This document shows positions 47,447 to 60,267 of a stretch of DNA of 64,000 nucleotides, piece by piece. Under the pieces are notes generated by a model, which was not told the DNA's origin, searched no databases, and saw only the letters and a list, made by a program, of their open reading frames with translations. The translations under genes were made by a program, and so were the position numbers. The stretch's first letter is position 1; each line of letters starts with the position of its first letter. Origin of the DNA: Anisus vortex (lineage: Eukaryota; Mollusca; Gastropoda; Planorbidae); the NCBI GenBank assembly GCA_949126835.1, contig OX421508.1, positions 11,343,994-11,407,993 on the forward strand, in the 5' to 3' direction.

Positions 47447-47699
47447 AGGGGCACGGTGGCCGAGTGTTCGTCTGGCGTACTGAAGGTCCCGGGTTCGAAT
47501 CCTGGTGAAGGCTAGGATTTCTTCCCAAGTCTGGATGGTGTCCCTGAGTCTACCCAGGTCTGACCTTAGTTTGGGGTAAAGTAAAGGCAGCTGAGCATTG
47601 AGCTAGCCACAGAATCACCTAGTATGCCATGGCCACAGAAACTGGTGAACGCTGCTCCACTGGCCCTATGATCAATTTGGTCCGACGGGTACTTTACTT
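47447..47699 (+). repeat. SINE family A, full-length, exact 12-bp target duplication
   Basis: AGAAGAAACTAT stands at 47435-47446 and again at 47700-47711. This fixes the element as 253 bp, starting AGGGGCACGGTGGCCGAG and ending GGTACTTTACTT. The head has a tRNA-like A-box and a perfect GGGTTCGAATCC B-box. It inserted into a reversed copy of repeat family II (about 47385-47440). Confidence 0.92.
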
Positions 47700-47711
47700 A
47701 GAAGAAACTAT

Positions 47712-50381
47712 GTAAAATATGACTTGCAAAGAAAATAACTGTTGTTAATATGGGAAGCAAAGCGTTCTGGTAGTAGTGCTCAAATCACATCACTTAAGTC
47801 CCTGGGTACGAGTGAGTGGAATTGATCTAGACTGTATTGCAGGGATATGAGGCAGGCCCCTGCAAACTCTTGGGGTCCAACAAATGTACATTTGTTTTGA
47901 GCACGAATGGAGCAAGTAGACCTAACATACAATTGCTCTATAGGCGGCCATCATGAGGCTAATTTGACAGAGGTTGAAGCTATGTTCCTCAACCCTTGCC
48001 TGCATTTATGCATGGCCTGCTACTGCTTTTGTTAAACCTGGCTCTAAGAGATCAATCTCAGCTGGGGGCGGTAAAAGCATGACTCTCGGACAGTATCTCA
48101 CTGGTATTGCCTTAGAGTCCTCAAGAAAGAAAGGTGAAGGGTAGGATTTTTCCTGTGTCTTGTCCAAATGTAATATGTAAGATCAGACTTGAACCGTGGA
48201 TTTTCACATGATGTAATTGTCATATAAAAAAAAACAATTGACTAAAAACTAAATGATAAGATTACTTCTCAGACTAATGGGCTCAACATTTCTAAAAAAT
48301 GATATTATAATCAACAATAATCTTGTTAAAGAAGGAGCTCCGCTTACATATAAGAGATTTTAGTTGGTTCATTATGTTTTCTTATTAATGCACTGTATAC
48401 ACAGAAAATTATCTTATTTTTATTTATGAGTTTTAATTATTGAATAGTAAAAGTAAAGTTTCCTTTTCTGTTGAGGGCTGGTAGTGTCATTGTAAGGGAT
48501 TATGTGGCCAGCACAACACCCAGTTGTAATTATTTACACAAAGAATACCAGGCACATTCTCCAGGATTTGAACCTAAGATTTCTAATGCTGATCAATTGC
48601 TCTGTTCCAAGATCAGAATTAATAATACTGACTGGATAGTGATAGCAAGCCCAAAATTAACCCAAACATTTCTACACAATACCAACATTTCTACACAATA
48701 CCAACATTTTGTTACAACAACACATTGTAACTACTTGTTACATTTTGTTTAATCAAAACTTAGTTTGTTTTGGGCATCATGATACAGTCACATACAAATC
48801 TATAAATAATTTTTACTTTGCTCAAGCATTGCCAAAGTCAAGAAGGGGGGGGGGACAACCAAAAAAAAAAAAAAAAAAATTTAAACCTTTATATGTAAAT
48901 CATTACATAAACATTAATGAACTAGCATTCCTATCTAATGTGCATAGATTGATATACTCCCTGTAAGAAAACAAGGGGCATTATAACAAAATAAAAGCAA
49001 CTCTCTTTAAAATATTTCTAGGCCACAAGTTATCTTTCTTTAATGATAATAAAAATCATCTTATCTAATAAATGACAAAAAAAAAAAAAACATAAATTCA
49101 TAAAACAACTTTTGACTTCATTCATAAAGCCACACTTGAAGAAAAAAAATTGACACTTCAGAAAAAGAAAAAAATGCTTTTGTAAATTTCTACTTAATAT
49201 CAACCACAACCATTTTTTTGTTTCAACAGTCTTGACCAGTGGGCAAACATTGACCATATTCATCAGGAGATGATCAGCGCTGGAAGAACTAGTTTCAAGT
49301 CACAACAATTTTCTAAACTTGAATCAAGAAAATGTTCAGTTAAAATTTTTTAGATTCATTTATAGTCCAGTTATTGTAAAAAAAAAATAATTTAAAAAAT
49401 CAGCATCTACTATTGTGAAAACAGCTCCTTGAAAGTACAATCAGCTTTCATTGAGATTGCAAAGTAATCAAGAGATTATTAGAATGTCAGAAAATTGTCT
49501 GATCAATAAATACATTAACTGGGAAAACACATATGCAGCCGAAAATAACCACACAACAAGATGAGTTCTTTCCAAACATACAGCAGTGTCATTGAATTAA
49601 ATTAAATGTCTGTAGCACTTTGGCAATACAGTCAAAATGCATGCCTAACAAAAGCGTTATGTCCTATTTCCTATTTGTAACAGTTTTGTCCCCTTAAAAA
49701 TTGTAAACAAATGGTCAATCATAACTGTCATAGCCCCTAACTATCATAAACACAATCATTTCTCTCCCTTGTTTAGTTATTTAAAACTGAAATAATGAGA
49801 AACAATGATGAAATATTCAAGGGGGGATAATTCAGGTTAACTCAGCACCGGTGTGCACTGTATTGGCTTTGTATTTCTAAAGTATAAGAGTATTCTTTAA
49901 CATGTAAATCTAGTACTTTACACTTACATACAAAATAAAACTAATAAAGCAACATACAAATTTCTTAAAAATAAAACTCACAAAACCTATGCAGCAGGCA
50001 CACTAGAATTTTTCCAAACAGCCTATAAGAGGAAGGTGTGGCCAGCACAATGCCCATTTATCTTCTAGATCCCATATGAGTCAGGTACCGATTAGGATTG
50101 GACAGACAACAACACCCATATCTGAACCTAGGGCCTACAGAAAAAATATAGAACGATGAAGCATAAATTGCTGATCTACAGCACCAACTGAATCAGAACA
50201 TTATACTAAATAACTTTGTCAGTATCATTCACTGAATTTCTCCTTATTTCTATCCTGTGTAAAAAATACTATGGATAAATGTTCATCCTACCTAAGGGAA
50301 ATAACCCCCACCACCAATATGAAATGAGCAATAACCTGTGATTGCCAAAACAGTGCTAGAACTTTGGTATATGCTTCGAGT
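47712..50381. other. Intergenic DNA with degenerate SINE scraps
   Basis: No gene seen. Weak - strand SINE family A remnants lie at about 48460-48580 and 50030-50180 (GGCCAGCACAA and B-box-like pieces). Poly-A runs occur near 48858 and 49077. Confidence 0.4.
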
Positions 50382-50500
50382 TTTATCTTATGTTATATAA
50401 ATTACAGACACTCCTTCTATGAAGAAGATTATTGCATCCTATGCTCCTCATTTTGTGGTCTGAATATAGTCTTGCATTTTATTAGTCTTTTAAATTATGT
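50382..50500 (+). repeat. Dispersed repeat family I, truncated copy
   Basis: It begins ATTACAGACACTCCTTCTAT and stops after TTTTAAATTATGTTACG. A family II copy follows almost at once. Confidence 0.7.
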
Positions 50501-50510
50501 TACGTTTCTT

Positions 50511-50675
50511 ATAAGTTTACAGACGTTCCTTCTAGATAGAAAATTATTACGTCCACTAGGCCCAAAGCTCCTGCCAGGCGACAGGGATCCATCGGTGGCA
50601 GGGATAGAGCCCGTGACATGTCAGTTGGTTTTTGGTTGACAGTCCGGTGAACTAACCGCTGGACCAGCGGGCTTC
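50511..50675 (+). repeat. Dispersed repeat family II, copy 2
   Basis: It begins TTTACAGACGTTCCTTCTAG and includes CTCCTGCCAGGCGACAGGGA, GATAGAGCC and GTGAACTAACCGCTGGACC. The tRNA-like elements suggest a SINE. Confidence 0.65.
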
Positions 50676-53280
50676 AAAGTTACTGGTTTTCATGAGTTAA
50701 GAGTTGTTCTACTTCATTTTTCTGGGTTGTTCGACTTTAACATTAGCTAATACTATCATTATTGTTCAACTGTTTCAACATTGTAGCTGGAGTTGATCAC
50801 CAAATGACTTGTGACTTATTTTGGTGTTTATGAAATGTTTTTTTTATATTCACAAAAATCTTGTGCTAAGTTGTATGAAAATACTCAAAGGTCTATATTA
50901 TGGCTTTTTAAATGGATTTCCCTCGCACACACACAAACAGACAAAAAATGAAATGCATTGCCAGAAAAGCTGCCCTTAATTCTACCGAATGATGCAGATT
51001 CTAAAAAATGAATGCAAAGGAAGGTTGCAAATCGACCTGCGGAGTTGACGATGTCCTCCCTCCCCTCCAAAGAGAGGCACTCAGTAACCTTCACTATCAA
51101 CTATATGACCCTGCACTGCCACAGACAGGAAATGAACATTAATAATAATCTTCTTTTTAGAATGGAGGTGTGTAACTTATAAGACAATTCAACAATGGTG
51201 TTAGCCTACTGGTATACAAACTGAATTATGGGAAATTAGCCTTGACACGATCTTAGTTCTCATTTTGTCATTATGAACAAATAACTTGACATATTCTAGC
51301 TGGCTTTTCTACAATCTAAAACTTTTTACCTAATACTTGTTTCTGGTAAGTATGTACATATATTCACTGGAACAATTGGTACATGATTGCAGGATATGAT
51401 GGGATGTTATATACAGCAGGACAGATTAAACTGACTTAACCCTCCGCACTGGTCTTGGGGGAGGGGGGGCACAGTAAAGCAGCATTGCTAGCTTCAAGTA
51501 GTTTTCTGTGGCAAGCACAATGCTCTTACTTTCTAAGCTAATGTCTGACCATCATCAGAGTTGGGTAGACTCAAGGACACCCTTCGGATCCGGTGGGAAG
51601 TAAACTGGATTGAAAGCTGGAAAGGAAAAGGCAAGCTGAACATGGTGATGAGGCATGGCCAACATTGCCCAGGGATCAACATCTTCTGAAAAGGATACTT
51701 TTCCGATTTGGTTATACTTTATGGTCCTCTGGCGGGCCTCTTATCTAGGCCCTTATAATATAAAAAACTGTGCAATCTTTATTATTCTTTTCATGCTGGA
51801 CACAATGAAACATGTGGTGCCATTGGTCTGCAGAATGGAGAGACATGACGCCACCCTCTCCCTTCATCCCCCATTGTGCTACTGTGATAAACAATCAAAG
51901 ACATGAATTCTCATAAATTTCTAACTACAACTGTCTACAACACAAATCATTGTACAAAAATAAGTCACATAAAGTCATACAACAATAAGTCAAAGAGAAC
52001 TATCTCCCCCTGTCATAACATGGCATAAAGATAGTAATAAAAAAAAAAGGAAATGAAAATCCTTTATCTACATTTGATCTTTCAAAATAACTAGGTCAAT
52101 ATGTTTGGTATATATATTTTTTGTTGAGTTTAAATGTACATAAATAAATAGATCTTACACACATACAAAAAGCACATACACAGACACACCAACACACTTA
52201 TAGACACACACAGACACACACTCACATAGGCTCTAGCATGCACATACTAAATTTATCAGTAAAAAGTAATAAATGCATTTAGTTCACTTGATAGTGTTCA
52301 GTTTAAATAATGCAAACAATTTTACAACTGAATGCTTATAAAAAGAAATGAAGTCTTTTAAAAAACAGAATTCACAGTTAACTTTCAATCTATTTTATAG
52401 CTGCAACAAAAACATTTTAATCTCCACACTCTGAATGCAAGTTGAAAAGTTTCTCAATGAAATTGAACAGTTCATGTGCAATATGTAACCTTGAATCAAA
52501 TCTAATGCTTCAAGTTTATTCTGCTGAGGTGAGGTATCCATTAGTCAAACATGATTTATATGATTTTTACAATGTTTATAGTATTCAAACACATTATATA
52601 ATACTGCTAACAATCAAAGCTGATCTATGATTTTATTGATATGTTTGACCATCAAACATTATCTTTGAGCGTATAAAAGTTTCCAGTAATTAAACTTCTA
52701 CAACACTTCACAGTAACTAAAAAAACAAACAATTCCTTTAAAAAAAAAGCTGGAGTAAACTTTTCTTAAAATCAATCAATCAATATAATATTTCCAGTGT
52801 TCAAATATGATCAATGATTTTCAGAGATTCAACATGAACTTTGACCTCACAATTTAACCTCTGCACTATGTATAGCATAAATTAGTGCACAGAAAGTTCT
52901 TCAAAAGGTTGTCTCTTAATTGAAGAAATTGTACTTTCTAAAGTCATCATTGGTGTTAACAAGACAAACATAAATAGAATAAAGCATTTTGATATATACA
53001 ATGCAACTAATAACAAATAAAAAACACCACTTTAAAACTATGTATATTGCATACATTTAACATTTTGGCTGATATCATCTAATAATGCATATTTATAAAA
53101 GTATACTTAAAGATATTATTTATATATATATATATACATATAATGCAGGTTTAAATGTTAAAGATCACTCAGAAACTGTTGATCGAAACTAAAGATTATA
53201 TTTTTTTCTCGGCTGATTTGAAGAAAACTAAAACTTTCACAACCAAGAAACATTTGAGTTTGAGTAGAATTTGGGAGGAG
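50676..53280. other. Intergenic DNA between the convergent genes
   Basis: No coding exon recognised. A degenerate - strand SINE family A copy lies at about 51440-51600. A CA-rich stretch is present at 52160-52230 and (TA)n at 53125-53140. Confidence 0.45.
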
Positions 53281-53695
53281 AGTAAAGTATTCCTGTCTGA
53301 ACATATCATACATAGGGTCCATAAAGCAGCATTCACACATTTCTGTGGCCACGGCGTACTAGGAGATTGTGTGGTCCTAATTAATGTCAGGAACCCAGCA
53401 GGGCACAGTAGAAGGTGGACTTTGGAGAGGCCACCAGCGGAGATGCTGGTTCGACAATGTAAGGTATTGGACAGGGCTGCAGTTGACTCAACTATTGACA
53501 ACTGCTTAAGATAGGCAAAAGTGGAGAAAGTTGACTGTTGAGGTGTCCATTCGCTCCCCCTCCCCCCAACGACCACAACGGTCAAGGGATTGATGATGAT
53601 GATGACTCATCAGGGCCAAGAAGACTCAGGGAAACTCTCCAGAACTTCTAACAATAGCCTTCACCAGGATTTGAACCCAGGACCTTCAGTAATTT
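53281..53695 (-). repeat. SINE family A split by a LINE-like insertion
   Basis: SINE sequence is continuous up to AATGTCAGGAACCC (53396) and resumes at ATCAGGGCC (53609), where the consensus has ACCC|ATCAGAGC. The 212-bp insert (53397-53608) ends in GATTGATGATGATGATGA, like the microsatellite tail of a LINE or SINE 3' end, and contains a short frame with RWTLERPPAEMLVRQCK. Confidence 0.65.
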
Positions 53696-54443
53696 TGGGG
53701 AAAAGTAAACACTAAAATACAAGAGCAAAAAAACTTGTTAATGATATTGTTCAGTTGAGAGAGGCTCATAAATCAAGTACACAGCCATTTTATAAAAACA
53801 AAAAACTGTAGAAAATAAAATACACTGTACAAAAGGATTTAGTCAAACTAGATGGAAATCAAAAGTAGATAAAAGAAATAAAAACAACATCTGAGTTTTA
53901 TACATGAAACAAAAACAAAACCAAACTGTAAAAAAAACAACCTTACTTGACAACTGAAGAAAATATTGGAGATGGTGCTCCAGTTATAAAATACTGATAT
54001 ATATATATATTTGTGTGTGTCTATTATCTTGAAGCATGGATCGTCTCATTGACAATGTTTCACACTCTATACTGTCACTTTATTGCTTCCTGCTTCCTAG
54101 AAAGTCAGAAGATTTTACTGGCAATGGTATGAGCCTAGAATGAGCTCAAGTCTTTCAGCCACATTTTAAATGTGATCCCTGCATTTGAAGTCTACACAAT
54201 GTAGTAGGCAAGTTGTTGTATTTTTCTAACACTTCAGCTTGAATGGGCAGAAGTTTAATTGCATGTCACAGGAAGAGATGAGCAATCACACTTTGGTCAC
54301 AAGGTTGTTTCGCCCAATGATCATCTAGCCGCCTTGCATGAGGTTGTTTTTTATTTTGTGGGTGAAGCTGAAGTGTCTATTTGCTGACCGCTGTGAACGG
54401 CCGGCACAGGTGTACCTGCCCAGGTATTAGAATGGCGACTGTG

Positions 54444-54555
54444 TTAGATGTACCTGCCCAGCGCCATGTAAAAGTTTTGCAAGTAGGTCAGCAGCTGGGG
54501 AAACTTTGGTCTTTCATCTGGACACAAGGCCCAGCAACATGCCATCAGTGAGAAC
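54444..54555 (-). CDS. RYK: RYK terminal coding exon
   Basis: The acceptor TCTCAG is followed by FSLMACCWALCPDERPKF, then PQLLTYLQNFYMALGRYI and stop TAA at 54446-54444. The human end is MACCWALDPEERPKF...ALGAYV. The intron before it (54556-56696) holds a 22-bp tandem array of about 53 units. Confidence 0.94.
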
Positions 54556-57500
54556 CTGAGAAAGATTAAGGAAAGGCTTTTTGTCAAACTTGTCAAGTCA
54601 ACATACATTATGCAGAATAAAACATGACAAAACATTAACAAAAACAGCTCTGTAAATAGTTCATAAACAATTAGATAATTATTTTTTTAATGTGCTCAGT
54701 GGTTCAATATGAATAGTACCTAATTTAAAAATGTATAGAACCTAATGTAGAAATGTATAGAACCTAATTTAGAAATGTATTGAACCTAATTTAAAAATGT
54801 ATAGAACCTAATGAAGAAATGTATAGAACCTAATTTAGAAATGTATAGAACGTAATTTAGAAATTTATAGAACCTAATTTAGAAATGTATAGAACCTAAT
54901 TAAGAAATGTATAGAACCTAATTTAGAAATGTATAGAATCTAATTTAGAAATGTATAGAACTTAATGTAGAAATGTATAGAACCTAATTTAGAAATGTAT
55001 AGAACCTAATTTAAAAATGTATAGAACCTAATTTAAAAATGTATAGAACCTAATTTAGAAATGTATAGAACCTAATTTAGAAATGTATTGAACCTAATTT
55101 AAAAATGTATAGAACCTAATTTAAAAATGTATAAAACCTAATTTAAAAATGTATAGAACCTAATTTAGAAATGTATAGAACCTAATTTAGAAATGTATAG
55201 AACCTAATTTAGAAATGTATAGAACCTAATTTAGAAATGTATAGAACCGAATGTAGAAATGTATAGAACCTAATGTAGAAATGTGTTGAACCTAATTTAG
55301 AAATGTATAGAACCTAATGTAGAAATGTATAGAACCTAATGTAGAAATGTATAGAACCTAATGTAGAAATGTATAGAACCTAATGTAGAAATGTATAGAG
55401 CCTAATGTAGAAATGTATAGAACCTAATGTAGAAATGTATAGAACCTAATGTAGAAATGTATTGAACCTAATGTAGAAATGTATAGAACCTAATTTAGAA
55501 ATGTATAGAACCTAATTTAAAAATGTATAGAACCTAATGTAGAAATGTATAGAACCTAATGTAGAAATGTATAGAACCTAATGTAGAAATGTATATAACC
55601 TAATTTAGAAATGTATAGAACCTAATGTAGAAATGTATAGAACCTAATGTAGAAATGTATAGAACCTAATTTAGAAATGTATAGAACCTAATTTAGAAAT
55701 GTATAGAACCTAATGTAGAAATGTATAGAACCTAATGTAGAAATGTATAGAACCTAATTTAGAAATGTATAGAACCTAATTTAGAAATGTATAGAACCTA
55801 ATTTAGAAATGTATAGAACCTAATTTAGAAATGTATAGAACCTAATGTAGAAATGTATAGAACCTAATTTAGAAATGTGTATATTTTTAAAAATAGTTTT
55901 GCACAAAAAGAATAAGTAGAATGGACACAATGCACTGCTGGATGCTGGATGCTGGATATGCATTTGGGAATAAAGTTCTTGTTGCAATACAAGAAAAAAA
56001 CTTAGCAGATATTTTATTCAATTTCTGGTCCAGTGCTGGATATTTTGTTTTTGAAGCTTTCACAATTTAGCTATTGCAGAGGAAGAAAAACAGTTAACAT
56101 AATCACAGAATTATGTAACTATCTATACAATATAATCATATCATCAATACATAAACCTTTTTGTTTTAAGAGTTTACATTGTGATATTGGAATTGAATTG
56201 TAATTTAATATTTTACTTCACTCATCTACAATACACTATTTTCTAAAGCTTGCTTGGTAAGACATAACCCAAAAAAGAGACCGATCTGGTAGCTGTTTTT
56301 TTTGTACTAATCATATAAGTTATCAACTCCTACTATATACAAGTTTAAAGCTTGGGTCCCACAAAAGGGCATGAATAGTTCAAAGTGCTCTAAGCTCAAT
56401 AAGTAAACCATGCCTTTGAGAAAAACAAACATCAGAAATTTCTCTTTGCATAGGAAGTAAGCAAATGATCTTTGTCTTACTGAGCATTTCATAACATTGT
56501 TGTGTTTTACTTCTGAGTTCAGATCTGCAAGATTTAAGAAGACTTATGTATTTCAATCCAGATATAGACCAAATACAATAACAAAGAGATGAAAACATTG
56601 TTTATATTCAGTTGTAACAAAAACAACATCATTGTATCAAATAAAAAAAACAAGTGATTGTTTTGATATATAATAATTAAGCAATCATTTACGTACAGTT
56701 CATCTGGACAGTTGTGTGGTTTGGCTATTCTGTAGCCTTCCTGCAGGTAGGCTGTCATTTCAAACGGATCAACCTCAGCATAGGGCTGCTGACCAAGTGT
56801 CATCATTTCCCACAGCGTCACTCCAAAAGCCCACTACATAAAATAATGGACAAGTTTATAATGCGAATACACTTTGTTTCTAAGTGAAATGCTAATTTTA
56901 CTTTTTTTTACTAACTATAGGTTTCCCTTGCAGACATTGAAGATTAAGCTAAATTCATAATTTTCTGTAGTCATACATAAACAAGGGATTCAGTGGACAG
57001 GGCACTGCTAAGTCACTGTACATATATGAGTTTCTTGAACCCGTCTTATCCAGGATTAATATATTCTGTGTTTTTTAACTCTGGTTGATTCCAGACAGTT
57101 GCCTTGAAAATCTAATACTATACTACTCAGCTGGCTAATGATCAGTTATTCAATGGAGGACATTGGGAAAAAAATATATTTATTTTCTTGATATCCCAGT
57201 GGAAAATATTCTATTGAAATATCTGAAATCTTCATCGATAAGATAAAGATTCCTTTGGTGTGTTCTAAGATTTGAAATTTCTTTTGAACATTTTTCTGTG
57301 AGGGCATATAAATAATACAACAAGTAATTGATACTATATATAAATGCATACATAGTCTAGCGACTGAGCATTGAGTAGTTCTAATTATGATATGAACATG
57401 CATCTATCCAGCTCTAAAGGGAAAAAAAAGGGGAAATAAAGTCATTATGGGTGGGCATTGTGCTGGCCACTTAATCCAATTGTAGGGTGTGGGGCTCTAA

Positions 57501-60230
57501 GTTGTTAACATTTTTATTAGGGCGGCAATTGACATAAGTTGACCTTAGCGCCTAAGTTTAAGGGGGGGGGGGGGTTAACAAAAATAGTTAACACCATGGG
57601 GTAGAGGGTGTCTAGAAACTGAAGATAAATATCCCCTAGCCATTCATTCATTCACCATGGGGTAGAGGGTGTCTAGAAACTGAAGATAAACATCCGCTAG
57701 CCATTCATTTATGAGTCAGGCTTCTAAAAGAGAAAGTACAGCTTTCATTAAGCACAAATCTAATGCACATGCATGTTGTATACTGTAGTCTAACAAGATG
57801 ATTCATGGGTTAGGGAGCATAATGACCTTTGTGAACTGACATTTGCTGATAGAAACATGACAATAAATGGTGTAAAGTAAAGTAATCCGTCAAACCAAAT
57901 TGTCCTATAGGTCCGGTGAAGCAGCGTTCACCAGTTTCTGTGGCCACGGCCTACTAGGTGATTGTGAGGCCAGTATTATGCACAGCCACCTTTACTCTAC
58001 CCTAACTAAGGTCAGGTACCCATCCATCAGAGCTGGGTAGACTCAGGGACACCTTCCTAATCCGGGAAAAAAAAATCATAGCCTGCATCAGGATTCGAAC
58101 CCGGGACATTTAGTATGCCATCCGACCGCACTGCCACATGCGCCTCCCACTAAATGTCGAGAAATTAAAAAATGTTTATATTTTTTTTTTTATTTGTCTT
58201 TTTTTAATGCAGAAAAACAAATTGCAGGTGTTTTAAAAAAAATAATTGAGCCCTGGAAAGTTAATTTGAACAATTAATTCAGCCCCAGAAGAGTTATTCT
58301 ACACTCACAGTTATAAAATAACAAAGAACCTTAAAGAATAATGTTTAAATTAGGATCAAAATCAGTTAATTAAAAGCTAGAATGAAACTAGAATGAAACT
58401 ATTTGTCAATCCTGATTAAGCATTAATCTCTAAATGCTAGCAGGCAGCTGAATGAACTCACCACGTCACTGGCGGTGGAGAACCTCTTCTGCATGAGTGC
58501 CTCAATGGCCATCCACTTGACTGGTCGGTTCTCATTGTCCCCTAAACAGTTGTAGTCCCCGGGGAACAGGTCCCTGGCCAGGGAGTTATCCGTCACCTTC
58601 ACCACTAGATCGCTGCCCACGCTGAAAGAAGTGGAAAAGACACACAAGATCAGGAGTGGCCATGGGGGTGGGAGGGAGGAGGTTGGGGAGGGAGAGGGGT
58701 GGGTGAAGGACGATGCTAGAGTCTCTGAAGGTGCACCACACAGAGAGAGATGAGGAGACATCCCTGTGACCAGGGTGATTGTTTCAGGATGGATGGATGG
58801 GGGCCATCCCTGACTAAATGACCAACTCCCCCAAATTGTTGAGACAAATTGTGTGAGAGTGGAAAGGGGACATCACCCACAGAACCTAATCCCTAATCAG
58901 CTTTCCAGGAGTTTTTGTCATGTGACTAAGTATCACTGACACCAATAGATTTTAAAACCAATTTCATTCTCTTTGTTTCATCACTAACCTCCATACTAAC
59001 AAGGGAGTGAACTCTTCTAGTTGGTTAACATAAAGCATTAGGGGCAGGCGGGGAAGAAAGCCACAGGGGCATTAATTCTACTAAAATCCCATTTCCTTTG
59101 TTTAAACTCAATGCTAACAAGGGAGTTAACTCTAAAAATGGAATTGGTTAACATAAAATAGACTGGAAAACAAAATCCACAGGGGCATTAAGTCTACCTC
59201 CTAAGTTGTCTAACCTGACCTAAGAAAAAATAAAGCAACCTTTTCCTACTTATAGTCAAAGTGTTGACAGATATTCAATTGGATACAAATTTTCATCCTT
59301 TCTTTCTATTATACCAGAGAATGAATAATCTTAAGTATATTTATATATATATATATATTATATATAAAATTCTAAGTATAAAATAAATATGAAGTATGTA
59401 TCAAGAATATGTACAACAACATGGATGAGGATAATGAAATGACAAAGATTTAATAGTTATTAAAGGGATATAAATATGTATATTAAAAATCCTCTATGGA
59501 AATATTGGAGACACAAATTATGTAGTACAAAGGATGTAAATACTAAATGAATAAAAAAAAATCAATATTGTTGCAGAAAAACACAAGCAAGAAAATTGAC
59601 CCAATAGCCACTAAAATATATGCAGTTTAATTATAATTAGTCATGTTCACGTTAAAATCTTTTGTTTTTACCCTTATTGAAAGTATATATCTTTTTATAT
59701 AAAGTACAATGTTTGTGTCTAATACGACTCCCATTGGCTAATTTAAAGACACGTGTCCTTATTGTCTCATATTTTACTTTTGCTATCTCGCTTTCTGCAT
59801 GTGTCCTCTCTAGCTGAGTGGTTAGCATCCCAGAGTGCCGTGCTGGTGACCTGGGTTCTTTTCCCCACTGATAACTTTTTTTCTTTTTATGTAATAGCGA
59901 TTGGCAGGCTACTTTAACAAAATGTCCATTATTATAACTTTTTTTTTCAAGATTGTACAGAATTTCAGAAATTAAAGCTTTACTAAAATGTTTTCAGTAA
60001 GTAAAATCTAATCATTATATTTAAGATATGCGGGAGACGAGTGTTCCATTTTCAGCCAGGGATAGTCTAGATCTTTTTGTTAACACGATTACAATATTTA
60101 TTTTAAATTACTTTCCTAAATAATTAATAATTACATTTTTAAGATCATTACAGCTTTCTGTTCATTATAGTTTATAAAAATCTGATCTGTAGCTATAGAC
60201 GTGTGTACATTTTTTCCCCTGGAAATTTTG

Positions 60231-60267
<37 letters not shown>

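Noticed and set aside
47447..47530. tRNA gene at the SINE head
   Set aside because: A- and B-boxes are good, but the element has a 253-bp body and an exact target duplication, so it is a SINE.
48471..48966. Overlapping frames in intergenic DNA
   Set aside because: They contain SINE pieces and poly-A-coded lysine runs and show no domain.
59806..59870. tRNA gene
   Set aside because: Box-like sequences are present but the B-box is degenerate and I cannot pair an acceptor stem. A SINE head is more likely.
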